Source: Nemopilema nomurai (Eukaryota; Cnidaria; Scyphozoa; Rhizostomeae; Rhizostomatidae). From it: a DNA stretch of 64,000 nt. The notes under the pieces were generated by a model. That model was given only the letters and a program-made list of their open reading frames with translations, searched no databases and was not told the origin of the DNA. Of this stretch, positions 33,401 to 47,300 are shown one piece after another; positions within the stretch are counted from its first letter, which is position 1, and the number at the start of each line of letters is the position of its first letter. Made by a program: the position numbers and the translations under genes. Location: assembly GCA_003864495.1 (NCBI GenBank), contig ML133463.1:248001-312000 (forward strand). Reading direction: 5' to 3'.

Positions 33401-36144
33401 TGATACAGTTTTATGTCCAATTGATTTTACAAATGAAATATTAATACAGTGTTGATCGAAGCCCTATTTCTTCTTAATAGCGATGACTGGTGTTTCGAAG
33501 ATGTTTATTTAATTTGGTCAAATTTGTGTATCGGTCAACTCAACATTTTGAATTGCCGGTATAATTCACTTAATGACGGGCAAAGCACGATTGCTATGCA
33601 CGGTTGCCATGGGCCACAAACCACGCTCTTCCATCAAAACCATTCACTATTTCTTACTGATTGTCTTTACCTGGTTGTTTAGATAAACACAGCCAAATGC
33701 TCGCAAAAGTTTGGCAGACATGCTGCTAACATTTGCGGCTAGTCCTATCTTACCTTTCTGGCTCGGAACAGTTGTTTTTCTCACTGGAACATTCCTTGCA
33801 TATTACTGACTTTAGATGAACTTTACAGTAAGAAATGTTTCATTGGCTGACTCTTTTGTGTACTGCTATGTTTGCTTTTATAATGTATTATAGCCATGGC
33901 TTGAATAAGAAAACACCTTAAGATATAGTATTTATGAAAATTTGAACCAGACTTTCATTTTTGAATTCGTTGCATGCTTTGTCACAATAGTGGAAATATT
34001 TAATGATAGGTGAGTTTGGTCAATTTAGCCAAATGGGTGCGCGCTTTAGTAACGCAAGCCTATGAAATCTACTAGAAAGCAAGTTTGGGATATCATTTAG
34101 CTTCATGATTTCAATGCCTCTTCTCCTCTTAAGTCTCTTTGTTTCATATGCCTTTTTCTTCCATCTGCTTTATCAAACCTGGTGCCTAAATTTTGATATG
34201 CCTTGAGCAGATTTTGAACTTCTGCAAAAACGAGCCCTTTTTCCACTAGTAATGATGTTAAGATACTTTCTTGTCATCCTCAAGACATTTTAGCATCAAT
34301 TCTGTGCTTTCTGTCATCATGAATTTTGAAATGCTCTTCATTATTGTAGCGCTTTTATTCATAGCATTGAGCAGTTTTTCTATGTTTAAAGCCTGCTTCG
34401 TTTTGTCAAAGTATCTCCAAGTGCAGTGACCTGCACCTAAAAGGCACAAGGCTCTGTAATTGCTATCCTTATTTCTTTCCTCAGATGATGACATGGAGAC
34501 AATTAAATTGACACCAAGCCACAAGACTAAAAAGCCGCTGATTGAGGTTATAGAGGTATACAATTTCATTGTTTTTGAAACTTTGTTCCAAATTATATGT
34601 CCCTAGTGGCTCTTATTTTCCCCTGTGACTTGATTGTGACATTTTATCATCTTTGTTTATATTCGAAATAGGAAAGCGGGAAACAGACGATGCCTCCCGA
34701 GGGATTCATGATCAAGGCAGTGGAAACTACTAGAAAAACCGACATAGTAAGTGTGGTCTAATGGATCATTTACGTTTGTGTGGTAACCTCATTTCTGAAA
34801 TATTTACTTGACATTGAATAATTGGATTGAAGATCCTTTTACATATGGCTAGATAATTTGGATTCCTATAGTTTCATATCGCTTCAATCATGTTCGTAAG
34901 CTCTAATTATTACTGGTATTACTCCTTTTGCATACAAAGGAGACCTTTTATTGTGAAAGCGTTGGAGAACTGGTACCCAATGACGTAAGAAATGTTTGTT
35001 GTACTGGGAATGCTCGAAACGTATCGAAATAGGCTATTTTGTATCAGACAACGATGACATGTCGTTTTTCACCCAGAGTGAGGAGAGTCGCCAGCTCTCT
35101 GTAATTCCAGGCATAAGGAATCACGGACCAGGGCACTGCTCGATAAGCAAAAAGCTTCTCAGTGTCCTAAAACTACCTTCGGATGCTAGGTAGAAATAAA
35201 TACAAAACACACCGTGCATTCGTTATGACCTGCACCCATTAATGTATTTAACGTGTTTAAATATTGACACTTAATAGGATTATGCGCTGCCAGTGAATCT
35301 TCAATTTTGCTTGTTAATGTTTATAAATCCAGGATTCACAGAGCGTGGAATTTTTAAGTTTGAACCTGCTGCGGTGCCGTATGAAGGTGTTGTACCATTT
35401 ATTAGACAAATGTGTATTGAATCTCTTTTGTTACTAAAGCAAGGACCTGGTCTGTATTTATTGTTGCTTACTCTTCCCATCCTGGTCTGTATCCAAGCTT
35501 AATTTCACTTTGTTCATACCGGCACCTGGTCCTAGCAATACCGCGGACTGTATAATATGTCCACCACTGAGAAAAGTCTGCATAATTTATAGGCACAACC
35601 GTCAAACAAACGGTGCTCTAAATTTTATAAACACAAGACTGCAAACTAGAGTACCAACTGAATGTCCCAGTCAATGTTATACTGGGCAATAAGAATCTGA
35701 CAAAACGCTCCATTCGGTGTACTTTGGCCAATGACACGGTGAATGGTACCTTCATCTCTTAGCTGGTGGCACTTATAAAAAATTAAAAGCCACTTAAAGT
35801 CAGGGAGAATTATCAATTCTTTTCGGTTGACAGTGTGTGCCTAGGTATGACATGAATCTATCTTTGACGTAATGAATAATCTTAATTTCGATATTTGGTC
35901 GTAGAACTCGAGTTTCCATCCATGTTTCATGTAGCATTAAAAAAGTTCCTTGATGGATGTCTCATTTTTCTAGTCTGCTGTGATCTCAGAACAAGTGAAA
36001 CCGGTGGATAGGAAAGCCCCCCTGATTGAAGTCATTGGAGGCGAAGCAGAAACAGAGATATTGAAGGACGAGACGGAGGACCTTAGTGATCATGATGACG
36101 ATCCAATATGGAAACTGGCTGCAACCGTCGGTTCCACTATTTGA
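27492..36144 (+). CDS. DNAAF1: Dynein axonemal assembly factor 1 (LRRC50), complete, about 541 aa
   Basis: Exons 27492-27541, 28271-28362, 28614-28728, 29055-29161, 29456-29549, 29962-30034, 30547-30621, 30949-31013, 31562-31647, 31990-32066, 32266-32740, 34485-34555, 34672-34746 and 35974-36144 join in phase throughout. The N-terminus ([17 protein letters not shown], then [16 protein letters not shown]) is followed by six leucine-rich repeats: [53 protein letters not shown] and VLNLMGNKV. An LRR cap [18 protein letters not shown] is next, then a Glu/Arg-rich coiled coil. This is the diagnostic layout of DNAAF1, a cytoplasmic factor for pre-assembly of ciliary dynein arms. The C-terminal third is acidic and low in complexity, so its exon choice is less certain. 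A 12-nt microexon at 33816-33827 would also keep the frame. Confidence 0.88.
31087..31457. mobile_element. MITE with TA target duplication in a DNAAF1 intron
   Basis: Terminal inverted repeats: the left end CCGTAATACTTCGATTAAAC matches the reverse complement of the right end (CCGTGATGCTTCGATTAAAC), and the inner 'cgattaaacgcc' phrase is repeated. The element is flanked by TA on both sides (31085-31086 and 31458-31459). With 371 bp and no open frame it is probably a non-autonomous Tc1/mariner-type element. Confidence 0.6.
32741..34484. other. Long DNAAF1 intron
   Basis: Contains repeat-like phrases near 33118-33180 ('ggccttataggagag' occurs twice) and a possible 12-nt microexon at 33816-33827. 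Otherwise nothing seen. Confidence 0.4.
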
Positions 36145-38657
36145 TGAGTATGGCTGTGGAATTGTTGTTCGATGAAGTGTTTTTAAAGACAATGTTTGTG
36201 GCTTTAAAGCAGGTTAAATTTGGGCTTTGATTGACAAAGAACATCCATTATCGAATCCTGGGGGTTTTAATACACGGTCACAGTAGGGGGGCCCGTGGGA
36301 TCAGAGGTGGTTGTAATGGGGGCATCACCACAGGCCCCGCGCTTTTGGTAACTCAGAAGGGGCCTCGCACCTAAGAAAAATTGAAAAGGCACCACCTTGA
36401 GGAATAATAATTTCAACGAAAAAGAACTCGAAGAATAGTCTTGGGTAACAAACAATTTTCAAACAAGGGTTTGGGTAGATGATTTAGGCCCCGGGCCCCA
36501 TGATTCCTAACACCACCAGTGAGTGGGATGAAAGATTTTCGACATGGAGAAGCTGCATTGATAGTGCATTAAATAATTGTCCTTATCCATAAAACATGCT
36601 TACCCATGACAGGATGCTCTGAAGCCCGTTGCTTGTTGAATTTGTCACTGAAAGGTCATCAAGGTCATGCAGGTCACAGAAGGGCAAGGCTGTGGCACAG
36701 GTGGGGATTTGTAGGTTATGTAAATAAGACTGCGATAAAGGAGATTAAGAATGGGATTAGGAAGGAACCGTAGGATTGCAATCTTTACCAGCATGACAAT
36801 AATGCACTTATATAACCCTTGGAGCCTTGGATGCCAAATTACTTCCGAAGTTTTCGCATAGATATCTATAACACGTGACACCTCAAAGTGATCTGCATCG
36901 TTTTGCCATCTTTGTTTGGTGCAGTCATTCATACGTGCACCAGAGTAAGCATAGAACCCCAGATTCCATAACTGATGATTTGGGGAAACATGCCATGGAA
37001 TGCTACTGTTTGCATCCTGCCCATGTGTTACACTATAAGTACTGATATATGCTTCTGTCCATTCTGTCTATAGTCTTATTTAAAACATTAATCAATTATG
37101 CAAGTTTTTTTATAGACTATGCCAATTTAGTCTTCTTTATGCTAGATTTTACTTGCTGTACATATTTGAACATTTTGCAAGCAACAAATGAGACTACAAA
37201 ACGATTTGGCTTCTGCTGTACTTTGCAACTTTCTTCACAAAATTGATGCTTTAGCTTTTATAGTTATTACTTGAGTTTAATAACACAGAATCTTTCTGTC
37301 AAGGATTCCTACTGCCTAGGATTCTGTCAAGTGGTTGCCTTTCTTTTCACAAAGTACTCTTTCATTCTTTGATTGCAGGTTGTGTTATATTTTACTTAGG
37401 AAAGAGTTTTGATTTTCTTTGCCAGAAAAGGAGCAGGAAATTTTTTTACTTGGAAAGTTGCTTACAATAAAAGGGAAATACATTTCTAAGAACAGTTTAT
37501 GTCCATACATATTGTTGTATCTGTTTTTGTGTGGGAAAGCGTGCAGTCATTTTGTTCCACACTGGACAGGTCTTGCATCTTTCCAATAATCTTGCCATGT
37601 GATAGATTAAAACACAGAGTCAGTATGGTTTAATATAATGCTAAAGAAAAACCTTAGCTACTCTACAAGAACAGATCCTTGATGTGTTGTCAGTTAAGTT
37701 AATCAAAGTTTATGATGACCTTTTTCAAGAAGGCAACATGAAATTGGTCACAGCAAACAACACCAAACACACTCCAAATCTATAATGAAATACACTGGAA
37801 TGCGATATCCTTTTAATCATGAAAAATGAGTTTCTGATACAAATTTATTACAAGAATTCTAATTCATCAAAATACCTATACAAGAGTACACTGTTATGCA
37901 ATTTAAAAGTTAACCCAATATCCCAAGCACTTTTAACTTAAACATAAAATTTAAACATTCAAGTTATGCATGGAGATTAGCTATTACTCTGGCAACAGTA
38001 TTCAAATTCAAGCGTGGAAACTGCATAAAAAAATTCAAATTTTTTACAAGTATAAAAAATAAACAATTTACTCTCCTTCCTTTAAAGTATTCACTTGCAG
38101 TATCATATGACTGGGATTTAAAATCTAAACTAATAGTATTAAACAATGTTTTAAAATGAGGATTTCATAGGAACCATGATGGTTCCATTTTTTCTGGGAA
38201 TGTTTGAAAAGAAACATTAAACTGGCATTCACAAACTATTATTCTGAAAAACAGCTTCATCTTTGATTCATGACTTGTACTTTTATCAACAATTATTTAA
38301 ATCAGTTTCGATTCAATTAAGAACTTGGAAAAGACAAGAATCAATAAATATCTTGTTTTCTATATGGTGTAGGTGATAAATTAAATTCTAAGATGCAATG
38401 ATGATGTACAGTCTCTACAGCATTTTTGACAGCTCCTCGATAATCAATGTATGAAGTTGTGTTAGGCAACATTCAAATATCTAATTCAAATTTAGACATT
38501 AAAAGAAGGGGACCTAGGAACATTGCAATAAACAAAATAAGTGAGATTAAAAATTGAATTTATAGGCACTATTGGTGTTTAGTTACTGGAAAGCTCTTAG
38601 TAATTTCTCATTGAGTACAACTACCTCTCAGCCGCCACTAGATATGTACTTGTATAT
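36145..38657. other. Intergenic DNA between DNAAF1 and the RAB20-like gene (tail to tail)
   Basis: Holds the 3' UTRs of both genes. The stretch 36280-36520 is unusually GC-rich for the region and may be an old repeat. No exon supported. Confidence 0.4.
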
Positions 38658-39852
38658 CTAGCATGCACACTTTTTTGTTTCCTTATTGGGCATTGGGAGA
38701 TCTATTACATCTTTATCAGGTGGCTTCTGTCCGTCTAGTGCCAAGGTCTCAAATATGTATTCAAATAGGTTCACAACATTTTCTCCAGTTCTTGAGCTTG
38801 TCTCAAAGAAAGGAGTTCCCCCTGCAGGGTGAGGCTTTGATTGCCATCTTTTCCCAAGCTCTTTGACTTTTTCAATCCCTTCTGCCACAGAAATCTCCCT
38901 GTTATCACATGTGACAAGGTCCTTTTTGGTGCCAGCTAAAACAATTGTACAATTTTCAGCTGATGTTTCCAAAAGTTGTGTATACCTTGCATCAATGGAT
39001 TCAAATGTCTTTCTATCTCTGATGTCATAGGCAACAATAGCTGCATTGGCTCCCCTGCAGTAAAAACTTGACAGGCCAGAAAACCGTTCCTCGCCAGCTG
39101 TATCCTTAAAAGTAGAGAACCCTTTTTCAATGTCAACTCTTTGACAACAATCAAAGAGATATTCATTGTATTTTTGCTTTGTCATAGAGACTTCCATTAA
39201 CTAGATCTGGCATGAAACATACAAACTGCAAATCAACTCAAATGTACAAACTGTTTGTTACTTTGGCATATGAAATGGAATGAAAAGCTATTTCACTTCA
39301 TTAAAATCATCATGGATTCCTTGTTTCCTGTGTCCAGATTATAATTTTTATACATCCACATGTATAAGTTTTCTCTATAACCATTGAAACCCCTGTATCT
39401 GCTGCCATTGAACAGACATCTTTTTAACTGACCAATTTACAAATTTAATCGTAGATACTCACCCAGATTGCTATGTTTGATGATCTCCATTGCTTCAGAA
39501 AGAATGCTGCACCAATAGTCTGCTAGAGTAAATATCCCGTTAAAGCTTTCAGAAGGGTTATTCTATGAATACCAATCACCAGCTCAATTTCAGCTACTGA
39601 CAAGCACAAGTCACTGGCTCACCAGCTCAACCACGCTCATAATCTCTTTTAGAACTTATATAATATCTGGTTTCTTGATGTATACATAATAAACATCTTA
39701 AAATACATCTTTTTTATGTTAGAAAAACAACACCTTGGCAAAATAGTTGACTCACATTAGGACAGTCATCAGTGAACTCATTGTGAAGGTATCTGTTGAC
39801 GAGACAGGTTTTACCTATGGCTGCATCACCAATTATCACAACTTTGAAGTCA
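38658..39852 (-). CDS. RAB20: RAB20-like small GTPase (first coding exon not found)
   Basis: Exons on minus: 39756-39852, 39463-39519 and 38658-39104 join to 199 codons before the stop. Motifs: P-loop GDAAIGKT, switch I region TIGAAFFLKQW (the Rab20-type FFLKQW instead of the usual Rab FxxKTI), SNIAIWDTAGEERF (G3), TKKD in place of the usual NKxD (G4), ETSSRTG (G5) and a C-terminal CAC for double geranylgeranylation. The family acts in endosome/phagosome traffic. The first exon starts inside a codon (DFKVVIIGD preceded by a CAG acceptor), so a short upstream exon with the start codon must lie to the right; I could not identify it. An in-frame ATG at 39894-39896 leads through the pyrimidine tract and is less likely to be the start. 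Confidence 0.82.
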
Positions 39853-41373
39853 CTGAGATTGAAACAAAAAAAGAATACTGACACTAGCAAAAACACAGGA
39901 ATTTGTTTGATTGAAAGACTATTTTCAAATGTTTAAACACCCCTAGCAAATATTGTGACAAGAAAAAGAATAACTACAGAAAGAGTGACTTTCAACATTG
40001 TTGACTTGAAAGTTCTGATAGCATAAATAAATCTGTTTTTTTCAATATTTTTCAATCTTGAACTGCCTTGTTTTTGAAAGCTTTGATAGGTCCTAACAAC
40101 ATCAAATTTAAAGCTTGATTCTCTACTTCAAAACCAGTGGAAATAAAAATCATACAGTTTTGCTCTGCTTTAAGACAGAAACTGATGGTGACAACCTGCT
40201 AAAGGCATTTCATTATTAGACAGCTAAAAAGTGTTTGTTTGGCTCTTTATTTTTTTTACAAGTCCAACGTATACCTTAATCTATGGTATTTTGGATTGGG
40301 TTTGGAGTGGAGATTCTAGTTTTAAATGGATCTTAGTTCTGGTGGATTTTGTGTTAACTGGCAGACTCTGCATGTGTCATATGGATTTAACCTAAATGCA
40401 GAATTGGCTTCATCACTTCAATTCTAACTAAACAATACAATTATACACGTACGCCTTTCTTTTTTTGTTTTGCTGATTTTTGGGGTGTTCATTTTAACGC
40501 ACCACTAGTATCTCTCCTTGAATTTGGATACAAAAAATTTAACCTGAAAAAGACAAATGTTTTGTTAGTAAGGGGCTATTTGATTGGCTTTACCAAACAG
40601 GTGGTACTATGGTACAAAACGAAGTTGGAAACCAGAGGAAAATTTCTCTTTCCTAGGCTTGAAATATTGTCATGCTAACCCTTCTTCTACGACAAACTCT
40701 CTTATAGCAAACAAACCCTTCACTGCACATAGACACAGAGCTTTCCCTCATATCTAATTATACATTTGAATGAAATCAAAGTGCCTTATACAAGCTTAGT
40801 TGTATAACTCACCTGTAAAATGTGTACAAAACATCAGATATGACATGATGGCAACGTTTTTTATCTCATTACATAATGTTTTGCACTAGAGATTTCAAAA
40901 TAGACTCCAGCAGCATAAATAGTGGCAAATCAAGGATGGGCTATCCTTCCAATCTTTGCAATAAGACAATGCAAACTGGGGTTGGCTGGGGTGCTAAGAG
41001 GCTAAGTAAATTGGTATACAATGTTTATGCGGTGTCTTTTACAATTTTATATTATATAGGATGTCATTTTTTAGGCATTTCTTGGAATGGTTTTTGGGCA
41101 TTTCGTAAAAGTTATTTCTTACCTTCATACACCGCACCAATATTCTTCGCCTCGGCCAACAGAAAAAAGCTTGACCATCGATCATTCACAAGCCATGACT
41201 TCTTTCTCATCTAACAATCAATACCCTATTACGTTTCACCCCCTTGTACGATTCCTGCAGCTTTCTTTCTGCAGTATCTTCCTTCCACTATTGCGTTTCC
41301 TTCCAAATCGTTGCTGTAGTTGTGATTTATTGATTAGAGACGAGGCTGTTATTATAATTGCGTCACCAACAAA
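39853..41373. other. Region between the RAB20-like gene and BET1L
   Basis: The two genes are head to head. The stretch should hold the missing RAB20-like first exon and possibly a shared promoter near 41300. Nothing could be placed with confidence. Confidence 0.4.
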
Positions 41374-44322
41374 ATGGCGTCCAGAAATGGTAAGAAATGG
41401 ATTATTTTATTTTGCATGTTGGAAACAGGGTTTGCTAGAGGTTAATAGCTATGAGAGCTAAATATTGTAACTAAACCACCTAGTTTCGGAATTTTTGGCA
41501 GTTTGAAAACTGGTGGTCAAGTCAAAGTATAGCAACAACAAGGGCAAAAAATTGGAAGCGAGATAGCTTTGGCCAATGCCATCCATTTTTTTGGCAACTT
41601 CCCGCGCACCTCAAGTATTTATAAAATCTTCTAATCGGTTTTCATTACAGTTACCAGCTTCTTGTAAATAGGTCTGTAAGCCGGATTTTCCTCTGCAAAC
41701 ATGTCAAAAATTCATTACTGTAAGTGCACTAACACCACACTACGCTGCGGACTAGAAACCTTTTTAGAAACTATTATTATTATTGCTTTTATTATTATTA
41801 TATTTACTTGTTAGTGCAGGTCAGTTGAAGTTGCAGCATGCGTAGTGCCGATGTGGACCTGCTCTCTAAAATGGAAAAAAATAAGGAAATTTGTAGAAAT
41901 ATGTACCAAAGCAAAACATCATTTATTTCGAGAGGGATTAAAAATCAAGGAAATAAAACAAAACAATTGCTAAAAATAAAAGTAATCAGAATTTTATATT
42001 TACCGATAGTTCAACCATTTGAACCAGTACCGGTAGTTTCAACAGTATGCCTATGGTCAACTATTCGTTTCCCATATTCTGTAGACTGTTGGTTGATTAG
42101 AATCCAGTAACTTTTGATGGTAAATGAAATAACAGATAAAAGCCAAGTAGGAGGATATCAACCAACCAAATTTTTCCCCAGGATTGTCAAGCAAAGGGGG
42201 TCATACGTCTGATAGCATGATGGAGCAAGAGAATAATAGACTGACATCAAATCTATCGAGCAAGATTTCTTCTCTGAAAAACGTATGTTTTCATTTATTT
42301 CTTATTATTGTCTTAATGCGATTAAGCTTCATGATAAACGCATTTAAAAGAAATGCCCATGTTAGATGGAATTTTTCAAGTTTCCATAAATTTTCAAGCA
42401 GAAACTTTTTTTTAAGAACCCCTAGGACACGCTAGTTTTTAGAAAAGGTTTTGGTTTTAAATTAAAGAAATGGTTTAAAACTTTCTAATGTCAAAGTTAT
42501 CTTTTAAGTAAGAGATCTCAAACCAAAGTAAAATCACATGATAGGTTTAATGTTGAACAGGGAAAATATCGATTGAGTAAAACATTTTCTTAACAAAATT
42601 TGGAGTAAAGGAAGGAAAAAATACTATTTGCAACCAACTTTAATGTTATTCAATGCAAGCTACTTTGCTCAATAGAAGAATAATTGATATATTATTTTTG
42701 AATGCAAGCTACTTTGCTCAATAGAAGAATAATTGATATATTATTTTTGAAATTTTAATTTAAGGTGCTTCAATCAGAAGTCTCATACCTGCAACTATAA
42801 CATAATGAGAAATATGAGAAAAGTGTAAACTATTTGTAAATGTTAGTATTCCTAAAATGTAAATATTTAGCATTTCTATCAAATTTACCAGTTACCATTT
42901 TGTGCTTCATATTTTATGACCATTGATAAAAGATTGATAGAGAGTCTTATTGGCTGGATAAAGTTAATTATGGCTCAGATATTGCGGATATAATTTTGCT
43001 TCTACATTTCCTTAATGTGATATTTGCATTGAATCTTAAATGTGAAGTCTACAATGTAATCAACATAAATGGTCTTAAAGACAATTTGCTTAAAACTTCA
43101 AATTTGAGGACCAAAGCCTGGGGTCTCAGGCCTGTCATTACATCCTACTTTGCATTTCTAGTATTATTCCTAACATGGGCTCTTAGTGTAGGTTCTGAAT
43201 CCAATTTTCCAATACAACTCTACAATAATCACAAATGGGAATATTAGCAGTTGCAGTTGTAGTAGTTCCAGTAATTTTCATTGATTCTAATGATTTGGGG
43301 TTATCCCTGCCAAGAGATCTGAGTAAATCTTTGTAGAGGTGAACAGCTTGTTGTCAGATATATTTTCATACACAAGTGATGTTTAGATATCAGTGATATT
43401 ACTTTTAGATTGCCCTTGATATTGAAAATGAAGCAAAATATCAGAACACCTATTTGGATGGAATGGTATGTTTTTTAGTTAATTACGTTATTTCTTTTAC
43501 TTATATAACATTATGTTCAACCCAAGAGGTGGGCAATATTCTTACAAATTTAGGAATTCTAAACATCTTCATAAGCCATAACCATAAAAGTCAAGTTTCT
43601 GCCAAAAGGATACTTGGATCATTTGATAGTTTTATCATAATTGTATTTACATTGTTATTAGCTTCAACATTGTCAGTTCACTCTTGTCTGGTTGCCCAAA
43701 GGGTTGATGTTTCCTGTTATTTCGATGTTTGTGCAGCCAGCCTCTCTATTTGCTTAGCCTTATATGACGTTGATTGAAAAATTAATAAAGTAATTATCTA
43801 GTCATTGGCCAGAATGGAAAGAGTAGTTGAGAGAAGCAAACATACTAATCCCTTTGTGCCTTAGACTGATCAGATCATTATATACATTTTACCAGGACTT
43901 CCATTATAAATGACAGAAAATATTCATGTTCTAAGAAAAAGTTGAAGCTGTTTATATGAAAATGTGTTGAACTGTTTCATACATTTTTGCTATTTCTGCA
44001 ACATTTAAAGTTTTATGTAACAAGAAAATTGCTACTGAAAATGAAGAACTTTTTTATGTAGAAAAATTTGATGGCATGCTTTTTGACAGATTCTAGTGAG
44101 TTGTTAATTATATAAACTGATGGTTTTACTGAGATTCAGTGTGTTGATTTGTAGGGTGATGATATGGACTCCACAAGTTCACTTCTTGGTGGAAGTGTAA
44201 ACAGAATTTCTCATATGATGTTGTCTGGCAGCTCAAATCGAAAATGCATGTGTTATCTGATACTTTTTATGGTTGGTGGTTTCTTTGCTGGCTATTACAT
44301 CCTGTCCAGAGTGAAAAGCTAA
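41374..44322 (+). CDS. BET1L: BET1-like Golgi SNARE (GS15), complete, 113 aa
   Basis: Exons 41374-41389, 42182-42282, 43409-43465 and 44155-44322 join in phase. The protein starts MASRNG, has a SNARE helix from about residue 25 to 77 with the zero-layer glutamine in EAKYQNTYLDGM (Q51), the typical SLLGGSVNRIS, then SGSSNRK and a C-terminal membrane anchor (about residues 89-109) followed by SRVKS. The length (113 aa) matches BET1L, and QNxYLDGM plus SRxxS after the anchor favour BET1L over BET1. It is a tail-anchored Qc-SNARE for retrograde and intra-Golgi fusion. The ATG is in good context (AAAATGG). Confidence 0.88.
42652..42749. repeat. Perfect 49-bp tandem duplication in a BET1L intron
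   Basis: Two identical adjacent copies, 42652-42700 and 42701-42749, each starting AATGCAAGCTACTTTGCTC. Confidence 0.9.
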
Positions 44323-47300
44323 ATTGAAATACAGAAGTCTATAGATTCTTTACTCTTAACAAGTTTCATGTAGAGGTGAATCATATTTATTTTGCAGCAA
44401 GGATAACTTGTTTAATTAATCATACATACAGAAATGTATAAGTAAAATAATACTGGTCATTTAGAAACAGTAACTAAATTGCCAAATATCTAGTGCCTGA
44501 AAGAATATTAACTGTTTTCATGTTTTAAGAAATATCTTGCATAATTATGGTAAATGGTTGTATTTTGCTTTTTTGTAGATAACAGAATTTATCTGATTAA
44601 TGTAGCATGCGTATATTGACACAATTTACTGATGGCATGTCTTATAACAGCTCAAATTCTGTTATCATATTTAATTTTGGCTTTCAAAGTTTTGAAGCTG
44701 ACCAATTTCTCTAATATCAGTAAAGAAAGATAATTGCTCATTTGTAAGTATGCTTTATGCGACAAGAATCAGGTAGAAGGTCAAGGGCAAGAAGAGACAA
44801 CATCAGGTATAAAGTAGCGAATTAATTTCTTGAGGTTTGATATCATCTACATTCACCAATCATTTACCAAGACATTGTTGTTGTTGTCACTTGAGATAGG
44901 GTACCTGCTCAGCCACCTTGAAAGGGTCTAGACACTACTTACTATAATGGCATCATCAATGATAAAATAAAATGATGCTACCATTCTTTGATAAGCATAC
45001 ATAAAAACAAAATCGTTCTACCACTATTTAATTGATCTTTAATGTACTGACCTGAAGTAGAGTTTATTATCACTCTAAAGTTGTATTGATCAATTAGGCC
45101 TCTATCTACATAAGACCGTTCTGGATTTGCTTGAGAATACATCAATAAATATATATATATATGGAGACGCTCCTCCGTAACATTTTGCTATGCAAGGCGT
45201 GCTCATTTTCCTGCAATTACGGTACCGATTTCTATTGCTTGCGGCCACGAAATGACGTTGACTCGACGTCATTACGAAGTTAATGAGATACGGATATTGT
45301 GTCAATAAAAGCTTTTATTGGTGAAATACAGGTGGTATCGTTCTGTGGAATCTATAAGCGAAATCCTGTTTGACTGGAAGTTTATGATTCTACGCACGGG
45401 GAGAAGCTTCTAGAAATGTTAACTAGAACAGCTTCTACTGATAATGCGTATGCGTAGAATAGCATTCGGAACGCCCTGTGTTCATCTTCCAATTTGAGTC
45501 ATTGTTAAAAGTTACTGCGCGACAGAATTTGCAATAGAAAAGCATTTGAGATTGTAAGAGTGCAGTGGAAATGAGTGGAAATTTCAGGTTTCTTAATCCA
45601 GAAGACATCATGATAAGCTAAAAGGCGCTCTTTTTTTATCAAACCTTAAAGCTGGTTTGGGCTGTGAGAACGTTTTCAGTTTTTAAAAGTTTCTTCTATG
45701 TTTTATGTCTTGACGAGTTATACCATTTAGAAGTCAAAAAGTTTGTTTGTATACTGTCCAGCTGCATCCGACACAAGAAATCACCAATGGCTTAAAATGT
45801 CTTGGGGTAAAGGCTGCCACAAACTTTCCTTGCTTAATTAAATACCTATTTAAGACTGATTTAGCCTAACGAATTAAAGAACTTGCTGGCTGAACTTAAG
45901 TTCCTGTTTTTTTTTAAATTATTCGTGGATCGTCTGCTCATTGCAAAAAGTATTTTCAGTAAGCTGTATTTTAAGAGACAGGAACTATATAAATTAACGA
46001 TCCTCTGACATTTCTTCATCTTGGTACCACTGCTAGAACCATCATGTTTGCTACAGAGGAGCACTTTTATAAAAGTCAGAGAATATTTCTTGTGACTAAG
46101 AATCGTTAAACATTGCGCAAAGTGGCAGTGCCTGGTACGAAGCAGTCCTACGACTACTCTACACAATTGGTTTGGCCTTCTTCAATCCATTACACTATAT
46201 GACATCCTCTGTCACACAGTACCCCTACCACATACCACTTTGGTCACGTCTGCATATAGCGATGTAACCCTGATTAGCTTTTCTCCTGAGAGACTTCGTC
46301 CTTTCAATGATTCATAAACATGCATATCCCATAGATAGTTTTGTATTATGTTATATCACGACGCTCTTATGGCTTTCTGTCCCACTAAACAAGGACGTTG
46401 CTTGAGTGTGAAAACGTTTTGCTTTTTTGTACGTTGGGAAGCATGGAGATATGGAGAGAAACCGCGTCATTAATTCAAGGGCGAGGAAGAGATGGAAGAC
46501 TATTGCAACTGGCTTAGAATCAGTAAACAGCGAGACTTTTGCGCGCAGCACTGAGAAAACAGCACTGTGATTACCTTTAAGTTTTTAGGGGATATTTTGC
46601 TAGACTCCAGATACATTCACCTACTGATTAATCTGAGTTCAGCTAAAACTCGTGGTTTCCTCGGAAGAAGGCCAAAATCGTTCTTACATGACGTTGCCCT
46701 TATCTTATACTGTTATTATCGATTCAATGACCTTATGGCTCGAATTCCAGGTCCGCTCTCAAGTTATCACCAGGAATCACATTTGTATGTAGGATAATTA
46801 TTCACTAAACTGGTGACCAAGACGTGACTTTTTCGTGGCAGTTAAACAATGGTCGTGTTGGGCCAGCTACTTATTCTGTATAGTGCGTTGCTTTCCACAA
46901 TCTCTATCCTGAACCAACAGTTATTACTGAATGCGTATATTTGATTCAAGTGCTCATGGTTGTTATTTAAATCGACAGCGGTTTTCCTTGTTCCATGTTC
47001 TCTAATTTTTTGACGACTCAAGTTTTCTTGATTTTTATCGAATCGATAGAGCTTTTCCTTATTGCGTCTTCTCTTGTTGTATAGGACTTTTTTAGCTTGT
47101 CAATTCTAACAATTCTAGTAAATTCCTTTTGTTTCCCGATATGCTGTTTGAATTTGATGTTGAATTTATTCGATGCTGAATTGATGTGAATAATTTATGC
47201 TTAACTGTTATGTATGTTTCGATACCAACACCAGTCATTCTACGCTGTAGTTCTGATTGCGTTTGCTATTTGTTGCAAAGTTGGCTTTTCGGTGCTATCT

